Shown in pieces: positions 1 to 6,449 of a DNA stretch of 16,390 nucleotides. This DNA comes from BNXB01 sp031548005 (lineage in GTDB: Bacteria; Bacteroidota; Bacteroidia; Bacteroidales; Azobacteroidaceae), in contig JAVBRK010000078.1 in the NCBI GenBank assembly GCA_031548005.1, forward strand, positions 1-16,390, in the 5' to 3' direction. The notes under the pieces were generated by a model. That model was given only the letters and a program-made list of their open reading frames with translations. It did no database searches and had not been told where the DNA came from. How positions within the stretch are numbered: position 1 is the stretch's first letter; each line of letters starts with the position of its first letter. The position numbers and the translations under genes are program-made.

Positions 1-251
1 CTAAAAACGTAACAGTAAAGATGCCTGTTAAAAATCCTAAAGGCAAAGAGTTATCTAAGCAGCAGAAAGAAAGTAATAAAAAGATATCAGCTTTCCGCAT
101 CCTTGTTGAGCATGCTATCGGAGGTGTCAAAAAATGTCGTACTGTCAAAGAGCGTTTCAGATGCCGCAAGTTTGGATTTGATGACCCGGTCATGTTAATC
201 GCCTGTGGCCTCCACAATTTTAGAATCTCATTGAAAATGAGTCATATATAA
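1..251 (+). CDS. DDE-type transposase, C-terminal fragment (cut by window edge)
   Basis: This is the last part of a transposase of the DDE_Tnp_4/IS5-like type. The reading frame is open back to base 3, so the ATG at 21 is probably an internal methionine and the true start lies to the left of the window. Visible family features are a basic linker (PKGKELSKQQKE), then a helix with the conserved Arg and Glu of the third catalytic block (FRILVEHAIGG), then VKERFR and a hydrophobic segment ending in HNFRI. The first two catalytic Asp residues would lie outside the window. The gene ends at TAA 249-251, followed by strongly AT-rich DNA in which I could not identify a terminal inverted repeat, because the other end is not present. 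It borders an AT-rich cassette, which suggests mobile-element activity at this edge. Whether the element is intact cannot be judged. The family call is from motif recognition only. Confidence 0.75.
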   Translation, partial: KNVTVKMPVKNPKGKELSKQQKESNKKISAFRILVEHAIGGVKKCRTVKERFRCRKFGFDDPVMLIACGLHNFRISLKMSHI

Positions 252-396
252 TTTTATTGAATACAATGTCTATTTATTTAATTAAATTTTAAATATATAT
301 TTATATATTTGTGACATACAATAATAAACATCAAACTTTACTTTATGGTCTCAAAATCTAAAATCAAGTAACAGGTAATGAAAAGCACTATCCGTA

Positions 397-431
397 TTTG
401 GGAATTCAAAAAAGTACCCAATGTATAATTG
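397..431 (+). promoter_or_regulatory. Possible Bacteroidota-type promoter for the Hcp cassette
   Basis: TTTG at 397-400 and TATAATTG at 424-431 resemble the Bacteroidota -33 (TTTG) and -7 (TAnnTTTG) elements. The -7 copy has one mismatch and the 23-base spacer is longer than the usual 19-21. The same stretch contains a perfect 5-base inverted repeat, TTGGG 398-402 and CCCAA 417-421, overlapping the -33 and spacer, which could be an operator or chance. The rest of the 252-475 gap is AT-rich and shows nothing else I can name. Confidence 0.3.
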
Positions 432-475
432 TAACATTAATTAAAAACACTTGAAACAAAATAAAACTTAAAATT

Positions 476-898
476 ATGGGATATAGTTATAAGGCTATTC
501 TTTCTCTGGAAGGAGAGGTAAATTTGGAATTAGACAATTGCTCTTATTCCTATGTTAAAGATATTAACGAAAAGACGGGAGAAGTACAAAGTCCTGTGCT
601 AAGTGGAACCATTTATGCCGGATATAGTGCTTGTCCAAGTCAGAGTATTTGGGAATGGGCATTACAATATGAATTTAAGAATGGAAAGGTTAGATTGAAA
701 CGTACTGATTCCAATCTTGGGAGTTTTGTTCCTGAAGCAGAAATAACTTTGGAGAAAGCTGCGTGTGTTGGATTAAAATTAAGTTACCGGAGAATGGGAG
801 GGTCTCATTTTTACACTCAATTGACTATTACTTCAGATAATAGTCGTGTTGGGAATACAGATGATTGGGTAAGAAAAAGTTGGTTGTTAAAAGAATAA
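476..898 (+). CDS. tssD: Hcp/TssD-like T6SS tube protein, copy 1
   Basis: A 140-residue protein that resembles the Bacteroidota Hcp (TssD) family, the ring-forming subunit of the T6SS inner tube, which can also carry effectors in its lumen. The family pattern is visible: a short N-terminal strand (YKAILSLEG), a Cys-Ser-Tyr-Ser strand near residues 22-25, a central region with alternating hydrophobics, and a C-terminal block (residues 100-128, LKLSYRR then FYTQLTITSDNSRVGN) like the strand pair ending most TssD proteins. The length matches the usual 130-140 residues. It has no signal peptide or membrane segment, as expected for a cytoplasmic tube subunit. The start at 476 is the first ATG after an A-rich leader. 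The next gene follows after 13 bases, so the two are probably cotranscribed. No sheath, baseplate, ClpV or VgrG gene is in the window, so this is an orphan copy here. The alternative is an unrelated small beta protein; I consider this less likely. Confidence 0.65.
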   Translation: MGYSYKAILSLEGEVNLELDNCSYSYVKDINEKTGEVQSPVLSGTIYAGYSACPSQSIWEWALQYEFKNGKVRLKRTDSNLGSFVPEAEITLEKAACVGLKLSYRRMGGSHFYTQLTITSDNSRVGNTDDWVRKSWLLKE

Positions 899-911
899 AT
901 ACCTAAAATAC

Positions 912-1346
912 ATGGATAAAAATAAAATTGAAAAGGCAGTAGAAGATTTTTTTCAAATGAATGATACATCTGTGGACGCAATTTTACATTTGAATGGCAA
1001 ACAATATTCAATTGATAGCTTTGAAACAGAATTTCAACAATCTTTTGACTTTAAAGGAGAACCACAAAGAGAAGTCAAAGGTGGATTATTGTCAATGACA
1101 TTTAATAGGATACCTGATGAACAATTAAATTATTGGATGTTCCATAATAAAGTTACTTATTCGGGTTCTATTGTCTTCGCGTCATTTAGTAGAATTTCCA
1201 ATCCAATTCTAATTATAAATTTCACTAATGGATCTTGCGCCAGATATTCTACTTCTATTGGAGAGAGAGGAAGTATTTCTTTTAACATCGTTATTACGGC
1301 TGAATCTATATCTATAAATGATATGAAACATGCTAATAAACGTTGA
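912..1346 (+). CDS. tssD: Hcp/TssD-like T6SS tube protein, diverged copy 2
   Basis: A 144-residue protein with the same apparent architecture as the preceding gene but clearly different sequence. After an acidic, helical N-terminus of about 20 residues comes an Hcp-like beta domain: AILHLNGKQYSIDSFETEF, a Lys/Gly-rich turn (REVKGGLLSMTFN), a central strand region, and a C-terminal strand block SFNIVITAESISIN that matches the family's final LTISAE-like strand. There is no export signal. It sits 13 bases after copy 1 and 24 bases before the DUF3289-like gene, pointing to one transcript. Two diverged Hcp paralogues in tandem next to a candidate toxin suggest that one or both are dedicated carriers for that protein, or that they form mixed rings. 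That role is inference; only the fold resemblance and the gene order are seen. The match is weaker than for copy 1. Confidence 0.55.
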   Translation: MDKNKIEKAVEDFFQMNDTSVDAILHLNGKQYSIDSFETEFQQSFDFKGEPQREVKGGLLSMTFNRIPDEQLNYWMFHNKVTYSGSIVFASFSRISNPILIINFTNGSCARYSTSIGERGSISFNIVITAESISINDMKHANKR

Positions 1347-1370
1347 ATGATTAATCGTAATTAAAAAAAT

Positions 1371-2018
1371 ATGGATTTTATTACAGGTTCATATTGTATC
1401 GACACAGATGGGAAAGCCTCCATCGAAAGTTTGAAAGACTATCAGGAAGACACAAGGTCTGCTGGCCCAGAAGCTCCGGAGATTCCGAAAGATGAACGAT
1501 TAAGACAATTAATCGACGCCCCTTATGAAGGTTTAGGGATTGATTATCTGAAACGAGTTGTACGGGAATTCTCTCAAAACAACACAACACACTTTTCTTT
1601 GAATATAAATGCATCTAACTTTCCGCTGTCTCCTTGGGCTAATCCCAAGATCATAACTGAAACAGTCAAACGTGTTAGTGACTTTATTTCTACAAAGAGT
1701 GATTCAAAAACGAAATTGAAAGATTTAAGCAATAGAGAACTCTGGGATATTGCATTTTTTCTCCTAATGAATTTGCCTGATTATGGAGAACAATGTGCCA
1801 ATCATTTTTGGACGGGAAGTGGAGAAGAATGTATACATCACCATGTGAAAAAATCTCTTTTGGAGAAAGGCCCATTAAGAAAACTATTAAATGCTATAAG
1901 TACGAAAGTTAGCAATTCCATTTTTAAAAATGGGAAAAAGGTATTTCCATTCTCTCAAATTGATGTTACAGATGTAATTCAAAGACAACTTTCCAAGCCT
2001 CAGAATGGATCAATTTGA
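1371..2018 (+). CDS. DUF3289-like protein, N-terminal part (apparently frameshifted)
   Basis: A 215-residue reading frame without signal peptide or membrane segment. Together with the next frame it resembles DUF3289, a family of unknown function that I recall from enterobacterial accessory loci. This part would supply the alpha-helical N-terminal half, with helices around residues 50-70, 90-110 and 120-135, a notable HHH at about residues 156-158 (in CIHHHVKK), and a helix near 165-185. The last eight residues (SKPQNGSI) look non-native. Removing one T from the run 1990-1992 joins Leu207 to Pro-Ser-Leu-Arg and then the next frame, giving a continuous product of about 329 residues. The position right after two Hcp-like genes makes it the effector candidate of a T6SS module. 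The activity is unknown and no catalytic motif is recognised. Either the gene is broken, or the sequence has an error, or decoding involves a frameshift. Confidence 0.6.
   Translation: MDFITGSYCIDTDGKASIESLKDYQEDTRSAGPEAPEIPKDERLRQLIDAPYEGLGIDYLKRVVREFSQNNTTHFSLNINASNFPLSPWANPKIITETVKRVSDFISTKSDSKTKLKDLSNRELWDIAFFLLMNLPDYGEQCANHFWTGSGEECIHHHVKKSLLEKGPLRKLLNAISTKVSNSIFKNGKKVFPFSQIDVTDVIQRQLSKPQNGSI
1989..1993 (+). other. Probable frameshift point in the DUF3289-like gene
   Basis: Codon CTT (1989-1991) is followed by T1992. In the upstream frame translation ends at TGA 2016-2018. Moving forward one base here gives QL-PSLRMDQFEGIG, which runs into the downstream frame without a stop. The downstream frame is closed upstream by TAA at 1975-1977, so the switch must occur between there and 2018. 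CTT-T is also the slip codon context of the prfB (RF2) +1 shift, but there is no stop codon in the next position and no strong Shine-Dalgarno-like sequence just upstream, so a simple one-base insertion is more likely. Confidence 0.6.
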
Positions 2019-2361
2019 AGGGATTGGTGTCGGTTTGAATATTAGTGAAATAGGTGTTTTTGGTGGTGTCAAAGAGGTTAGCATTACCGGAAGATTCGAA
2101 GATTTATCAAATTACACAGATTTCGATTTTTCAAAAGAAATACAACCTTATAGTCTTCTTATAAACATAAAAGATTGGTTTGGGGTAAGCGAAGATGATG
2201 TTGTGAATTCAAAAAATCCTGCAATTATTCAACGATATCAACTGGCTGCTTTTTGGATACTACAGCATCAAAGGGGCTATCAACCATTTGTAAATACTCT
2301 TCAATTTGATAGGCATCATGAATTTGCCCGAAATTATAGTATAAGCATCCCAAAACTTTAA
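2005..2361 (+). CDS. DUF3289-like protein, C-terminal part
   Basis: A 118-residue frame overlapping the previous one by 14 bases. It holds what looks like the most conserved half of the DUF3289 family: an opening FEGIGVGLN strand, a Tyr-rich stretch, the block IKDWFGVSEDDV (in the family: hydrophobic-x-D-x-FG-hydrophobic-x-x-x-D-hydrophobic), then a helix QRYQLAAFWILQHQRGYQPFV with the Arg, Trp/Phe, Gln, Tyr and Pro-Phe positions I associate with this family. A separate start at ATG 2005 is possible in principle, through translational coupling to the upstream stop, but the homology appears to continue across the junction, so I read both frames as one interrupted gene. The stop TAA 2359-2361 is followed 3 bases later by the next start. 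The family assignment is from memory and has not been tested by search. Confidence 0.6.
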   Translation: MDQFEGIGVGLNISEIGVFGGVKEVSITGRFEDLSNYTDFDFSKEIQPYSLLINIKDWFGVSEDDVVNSKNPAIIQRYQLAAFWILQHQRGYQPFVNTLQFDRHHEFARNYSISIPKL

Positions 2362-2364
2362 GGT

Positions 2365-3060
2365 ATGACCATATTTCGTAAAGTATTGATCTCGTTAATT
2401 GTTTTAATTTGCATCTTCATACTACTGTGTTGCATTGCGGTTGGTCGTTTTATCTTTTTTTTGAGTTCCGGAGTCAGCGACGAGCAACTCATGGAAAACA
2501 CATACAAAGAATGGTTTCAAATACCATCAAATGGAGAAGGTGAATTACATTTTACACTTAGATTATCGAATATCCATAAGTTCAAAAACGACAATGAATC
2601 CGGATTCGGAAATGTAAATGATTCTTGCATATGCAAGGAGGATGTTTATGACGTATACAATTATCATTCGAGCGATTCGATGTTTATGTTAAGGCTCATT
2701 AATACATTGAATATAGATACCACCCTGCAAATGCACGAATTGGAATTTTACCTTCATACACCTAATCCTTCAGTATATTCACAACATGCTAATTGGAAAG
2801 TAAAATACAATAAACTACAATTTGATACATTATTTAGCAGCGAAACAAAGGAAGCTATTCCGCACATGGAAAACAAACAACTGATTTTTATTCGCTTCCC
2901 CGAATTCGATAGTGATTATCGGCACAACCGTAGTGAATTTTACGAATTTGTATATGATGAACAAGAAAAACAGTTTAGGTCGGTAAAAAAGCATAAAACA
3001 TTTTATTTTCGGCAAAAAAATGGTGAATATTACCCTTATACCATCACATTTTTTGATTAA
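2365..3060 (+). CDS. Membrane-anchored protein, candidate immunity protein
   Basis: A 231-residue protein that I do not recognise. Residues 1-6 carry Arg and Lys, followed by one long hydrophobic segment (about 7-34) that should anchor it in the inner membrane with the remaining roughly 195 residues in the periplasm. There is no good lipobox (the Cys-Cys at 22-23 lacks the small residue before it). The soluble part is rich in Asn, Asp, Tyr and Phe, with a pair of Cys near residue 89-91 (SCICKED), and ends in a beta-like YYPYTITFFD. It begins 3 bases after the DUF3289-like frame, so it is almost certainly in the same transcript. In T6SS modules the gene directly after an effector usually encodes its immunity protein, and a periplasm-facing anchor would fit protection against an effector that acts in the periplasm or at the membrane. 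That role is inferred from position and topology only. Confidence 0.5.
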   Translation: MTIFRKVLISLIVLICIFILLCCIAVGRFIFFLSSGVSDEQLMENTYKEWFQIPSNGEGELHFTLRLSNIHKFKNDNESGFGNVNDSCICKEDVYDVYNYHSSDSMFMLRLINTLNIDTTLQMHELEFYLHTPNPSVYSQHANWKVKYNKLQFDTLFSSETKEAIPHMENKQLIFIRFPEFDSDYRHNRSEFYEFVYDEQEKQFRSVKKHKTFYFRQKNGEYYPYTITFFD

Positions 3061-3141
3061 AACATCAACTGTTTATTTAGGTACAATTTATTTTAGAAAA
3101 GAAATAATGGCTTCCAGCACATAACAAGTCCCAATTATCAC

Positions 3142-3149
3142 TATCTTTG
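3142..3149 (+). promoter_or_regulatory. Bacteroidota -7 promoter element for ybdG
   Basis: TATCTTTG at 3142-3149 is a perfect match to the Bacteroidota -7 consensus TAnnTTTG. It lies 29 bases before the ybdG start, which places transcription initiation about 20-25 bases upstream of the ATG. No clear TTTG is found 19-21 bases further upstream, as is common for this promoter class. The rest of the 3061-3178 gap shows nothing recognisable. Confidence 0.6.
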
Positions 3150-3178
3150 CGGCAAATTCAAGGTATAAAAGACAAGAC

Positions 3179-4486
3179 ATGGATGAGGCAATCGGCCATT
3201 CCGCTAATTTTTTCAGTCAGTGGACTTACAACAAGCTAGTCGAATGGGGCATCTCATCCGAGATAGCAGCACATATCAATACCCTCCTCCTGATTCTCCT
3301 GTCGTTCGCCCTGATTTATGTTGTTCAATACCTTACGAGACGGATTATCCGGAGCATTTTCAACAAAGCGGCCCAGTTATCCCATGTTACATTCTTCAAA
3401 CACCTCGTAAAGAATCACTTTCCCCGTTATATCGCTCAACTGTTGCCATATGCCATCATCAAGGAGTTGATTCCGATCGTTTTTTCCGACTTCAAAAACC
3501 TGATAAAACCTTCCGACGGCCTTGCCGATATTTATCTCGTATTCCTGATCATCATGATCATCATGTCGCTCGTAAGATCCGGAGCAGATTTGCTGGCAGA
3601 GAAACCGGCATTCAAGGATAAACCGATGACCAGTTATCTCCAGGTAATCAAGCTGGTACTGATCCTTTTCGGGATTGTTATTGTTTTCTCCATTATTACC
3701 GGCAAATCACCTACCGTATTTTTCACAGCGATGGGAGCCGCTTCTGCTGTACTGTTGTTGATGTTCAAGGATTCGATCATGGGTTTCGTCGCCAGTATCC
3801 AGGTCACCAGCAACGATATGGTGCGATTGGGCGACTGGATTACCGTTCCGAAATACGGCGCCGACGGCGATGTAATCGAGATCAATCTGACTACAGTCAA
3901 GGTGCAGAATTTCGACAAAACCATCACCACCATGCCTACCTACGCCCTGATTTCCGATTCCTTTCAAAACTGGCGCGGAATGCAGGCTTCAGGAGGAAGA
4001 CGGATCAAGCGTGCCATTAATATCAAACAATCGAGTATCCGTTTCGTCGATAAAGAGGAACTTCAGCAGTTTAAAAAAATCCAGGGGATCTCGGCATACA
4101 TCGACGAACGGCAAACCGAAATAGACGAACACAACAACAGGATCGAAGCAGACCGCTCGATTCCTGTGAACGGAAGGACCCAGACCAATGCCGGGCTATT
4201 CAGGAAATACGCCGAATGGTACCTGAAAAACCACCCCGGGACAAAAAAAGACATGACCCTGATGGTTCGTCAATTAGCCCCGACCGATGTGGGACTCCCC
4301 TTTGAACTGTACGTTTTTACAAATACCATTAACTGGACCGAATACGAATTCATCATGGCCGATATCTTCGACCATTTGATTGCAGCCGTAAAATATTTTG
4401 ATCTGCAAATATTCGAACGGGAATCAGGAGATGATATCAAAACAATCTTACTGGAAAATAAATCAAATGGCAATGAAAATCTATAA
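3179..4486 (+). CDS. ybdG: YbdG-type mechanosensitive channel (MscS superfamily)
   Basis: A 435-residue inner-membrane channel of the MscS superfamily, YbdG subgroup, which opens on membrane tension during osmotic downshift and passes small solutes. Hydrophobic segments lie at about residues 33-52, 84-103, 116-135 and 152-174, followed by the pore-lining helix at about 178-209, which contains the Gly/Ala-rich TAMGAASAVLLLMFKDSI. The beta domain follows with LGDWITVPKYGADGDVIEI, LTTVKVQNFDKTITTMPT and SDSFQNW (218-264), then SGGRRIKR (271-278), all hallmark YbdG stretches. A later conserved block is DMTLMVRQLAPTDVGLPFE, and IFDHL lies near the C-terminus. The length is close to E. coli YbdG (about 415). 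The start at 3179 is supported by the -7 box just upstream. Its 3' end overlaps the next gene by 20 bases, suggesting translational coupling. I am confident of the subfamily; the conductance properties are unknown. Confidence 0.93.
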   Translation: MDEAIGHSANFFSQWTYNKLVEWGISSEIAAHINTLLLILLSFALIYVVQYLTRRIIRSIFNKAAQLSHVTFFKHLVKNHFPRYIAQLLPYAIIKELIPIVFSDFKNLIKPSDGLADIYLVFLIIMIIMSLVRSGADLLAEKPAFKDKPMTSYLQVIKLVLILFGIVIVFSIITGKSPTVFFTAMGAASAVLLLMFKDSIMGFVASIQVTSNDMVRLGDWITVPKYGADGDVIEINLTTVKVQNFDKTITTMPTYALISDSFQNWRGMQASGGRRIKRAINIKQSSIRFVDKEELQQFKKIQGISAYIDERQTEIDEHNNRIEADRSIPVNGRTQTNAGLFRKYAEWYLKNHPGTKKDMTLMVRQLAPTDVGLPFELYVFTNTINWTEYEFIMADIFDHLIAAVKYFDLQIFERESGDDIKTILLENKSNGNENL

Positions 4487-5339
4487 ATACCTGCTTGCAT
4501 TCGTTCTCTTACTGCTCCCATTATCCTGTTTTTCATATGACTGGAGGGACCGGATGGACAGTGTTACCTATTCTCCCAGATATTTTGGTCCGAATGCGTT
4601 TCCGATCCCCGAAGTGTTATCAGGAAAAATAAGCACAGAGTATGAGATTGAGGCCCGGTACGATTATCACGACGGCGAAGGAGATCAAACCCAGGATATA
4701 TTCCTGCGCGGTTACTTTCCTTTCGGGAAAAAAGCGGCAATAGAAATCAGCGGAGTACTCCAGGAAACATACAAGACCTCAAAAGAAGTAATGGACGAAC
4801 GGCATGCAGCATCGACGGAAACAATCGAAGGCGCTACCACTTGTAGAGGAGATGTTATCATTAATGCCACCTATCAGCTCCTCGAAAATGAAAAAATAAT
4901 GGATATCATCGGACGGTTCGGATTAAAGACTGCCAGCGGCAACTGGCTCGCCAACGCCCGCTATACAGATGCTGCAAACTATTGGTTAGATCTTGATATC
5001 GGGAAAGATTTGTTACGATCAGAAAAAAGAGATAAATACCTGAGAATGAGTATTATGGGCGGATTCTACTGTTATATGACCAATGATAGGGTACACCGGC
5101 AAAATGATGCCTGGCTTCTCGGAGGTGGATTTCAGGGAAGATACCGGAATGTTTATGCCGAAGCCGATATCAGCGGCTTCGAAGGCTACATGAATAACGG
5201 AGACGAGCCGCTTATATTCCGTTCCAAACTAAAATACCGGTATAAAGGACATTCTTTGTTTTTCCGCTACCAATACGGACTAAACGATCTTTTATTTCAG
5301 ACCTATTCCGGAGGGTATTCTTTCAGTTTTAACCTGTAA
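4467..5339 (+). CDS. Exported beta-rich protein, probable outer-membrane protein
   Basis: A 290-residue protein whose family I do not recognise. From ATG 4467 (or 4473, two codons later) it starts with MKIYKYL, a hydrophobic core and a likely signal-peptidase I site near CFS/YDW. The Cys in PLSC is not preceded by a proper lipobox, so a lipoprotein is less likely. The mature part has many alternating aromatic and polar strands (for example YEIEARYDYHDGEG, IFLRGYFPFGKK, KLKYRYKGHSLFFRYQYG) and ends SGGYSFSFNL, the look of an outer-membrane beta-barrel, though the last residue is Leu rather than the usual Phe. The frame is open further upstream to 4398, but that lies inside ybdG and lacks a signal peptide, so I reject that start. 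It overlaps ybdG by 20 bases, so the two are likely translated from one message and may share a role in envelope stress. Function is unknown. Confidence 0.7.
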   Translation: MAMKIYKYLLAFVLLLLPLSCFSYDWRDRMDSVTYSPRYFGPNAFPIPEVLSGKISTEYEIEARYDYHDGEGDQTQDIFLRGYFPFGKKAAIEISGVLQETYKTSKEVMDERHAASTETIEGATTCRGDVIINATYQLLENEKIMDIIGRFGLKTASGNWLANARYTDAANYWLDLDIGKDLLRSEKRDKYLRMSIMGGFYCYMTNDRVHRQNDAWLLGGGFQGRYRNVYAEADISGFEGYMNNGDEPLIFRSKLKYRYKGHSLFFRYQYGLNDLLFQTYSGGYSFSFNL

Positions 5340-5353
5340 ACCACCTGTACTTT

Positions 5354-6442
5354 TTAGAGCAGGAATCCGATTCCAAATTCTACAAAGTCAGCAGTTCCCA
5401 GTTGATTTCTTAAAGCAATCTGGACACACCACGCATCAGAAAGAAAGTATCGGATCGCCGAGCGTTGGTATATGATTCCCAAGGTTTTATCTTTTTCGTA
5501 CAGGTATACTCCCCCATTGAGATTCAAAGATAATCTATTAAATATCAGCGAGTAACCTACCCCTACTCCCAGTTTAAAAGCTTCCCAACGGTTATCGGCA
5601 ACTGTTCTATACACAGACTGATCGTAGGTAATATCCAAAATTCCGGAATAACGGGTGCAAGCCAGATGCTGCCGCGACAACTCGAAATATCCGCCTCCGG
5701 TAAAATATTTATGTCCATAGTTTGAAAGAATTTCCTTCATACCTCCGGTCAAAAAGATCGCCGGCTGCCATTTTTTCGAATACTCCGGGAATTGTTTCTG
5801 TCCGGCAAGCTCCTCTCCTCCAAATGCATAATTCACTCCTGCCAAAGCAGAGACGACATTCAAGCCATAATTGGGCATTTTGAAGGCCCCATTGGAAAGG
5901 TGATATAAACCGGCTCCTGCATATAGATTCCAATGGTTATCAATTCTGTAAGTTCCCTGAAATTGCAGGTTCAAAGCATAGTTCAAATGAGATCCGGAAG
6001 CCTGGCTCAACGGGTTGGAATCTTCATCGAAGACTTTGGGTAAATATCCGGCCCCTACTCCCACACGCAGATTCAGATTGAAAGGATTCCGGTTGCTGAA
6101 AAGATGAAAATTCATGAATGGGATTAAGCTCTGTGCAGTTCCTGCATAATCCGGACTACCCACACTCATTACCGTATATGACAAACCATACTCGGGATAA
6201 TTGAAAAAACGATTCCAGCTATTTTCTCCATGTGTTTGCTTAGAGAAAAATAACTCTCCTCCAAAAGCATGCTGCTGATTCATCGGGACAATTCTTGGAG
6301 AATGATTGATCAGAAAACCGTAATATCCCGTCACGCCGATCCGGTAAGGTTGCAGGTACAAGCTGTCTTGTTCCTGAGACTGTACATGAAGACCCGACAG
6401 GCAAAAGATCAGTAAAAAGAAAAGATGCGGTTTTATTTTCAA
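5354..6442 (-). CDS. PagL-like acyloxyacyl hydrolase / lipid A 3-O-deacylase family
   Basis: A 362-residue exported protein resembling the acyloxyacyl hydrolase family of the Bacteroidota, related to PagL, an outer-membrane esterase that removes the 3-O-acyl chain of lipid A. Residues 1-22 are a signal peptide with probable cleavage after HVQS. The rest is beta-barrel-like, with many Gly/aromatic strands. The key motif is GLYHLSNG with His181, Ser183 and Asn184, matching the PagL catalytic His-x-Ser-Asn. It is followed by PNYGLNV, where PagL has its acidic residue 12 positions after the Ser; here that position (195) is Asn, so the third catalytic residue must be supplied elsewhere or is absent. 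It is about twice the length of PagL, as is common in this phylum, and its C-terminus ends GIGFLL. It lies 7 bases after the Rieske-like lipoprotein gene in the same orientation and is probably the last gene of a three-gene operon. Converges with the + strand gene ending 14 bases away. Confidence 0.75.
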   Translation of the reverse strand: MKIKPHLFFLLIFCLSGLHVQSQEQDSLYLQPYRIGVTGYYGFLINHSPRIVPMNQQHAFGGELFFSKQTHGENSWNRFFNYPEYGLSYTVMSVGSPDYAGTAQSLIPFMNFHLFSNRNPFNLNLRVGVGAGYLPKVFDEDSNPLSQASGSHLNYALNLQFQGTYRIDNHWNLYAGAGLYHLSNGAFKMPNYGLNVVSALAGVNYAFGGEELAGQKQFPEYSKKWQPAIFLTGGMKEILSNYGHKYFTGGGYFELSRQHLACTRYSGILDITYDQSVYRTVADNRWEAFKLGVGVGYSLIFNRLSLNLNGGVYLYEKDKTLGIIYQRSAIRYFLSDAWCVQIALRNQLGTADFVEFGIGFLL

Positions 6443-6449
6443 CGATCGT

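Noticed and set aside
252..475. Terminal inverted repeat of the transposable element
   Set aside because: Only one end of the element could be here, and no candidate can be matched without the other end. The AT-rich runs are not informative.
2365..2470. Cys22-Cys23 as a lipoprotein processing site in the candidate immunity protein
   Set aside because: The residues before the Cys (Ile-Leu-Leu) do not fit a lipobox, and the hydrophobic stretch continues past them, favouring a membrane anchor.
4398..4466. In-frame upstream extension of the exported protein gene
   Set aside because: It lies inside the end of ybdG and would place 23 residues before the clear signal peptide. ATG 4467 or 4473 is the sensible start.
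5340..5360. CCTG...CAGG around the convergent stops as a bidirectional terminator
   Set aside because: Only four pairs flank a 12-base loop, too weak to call.
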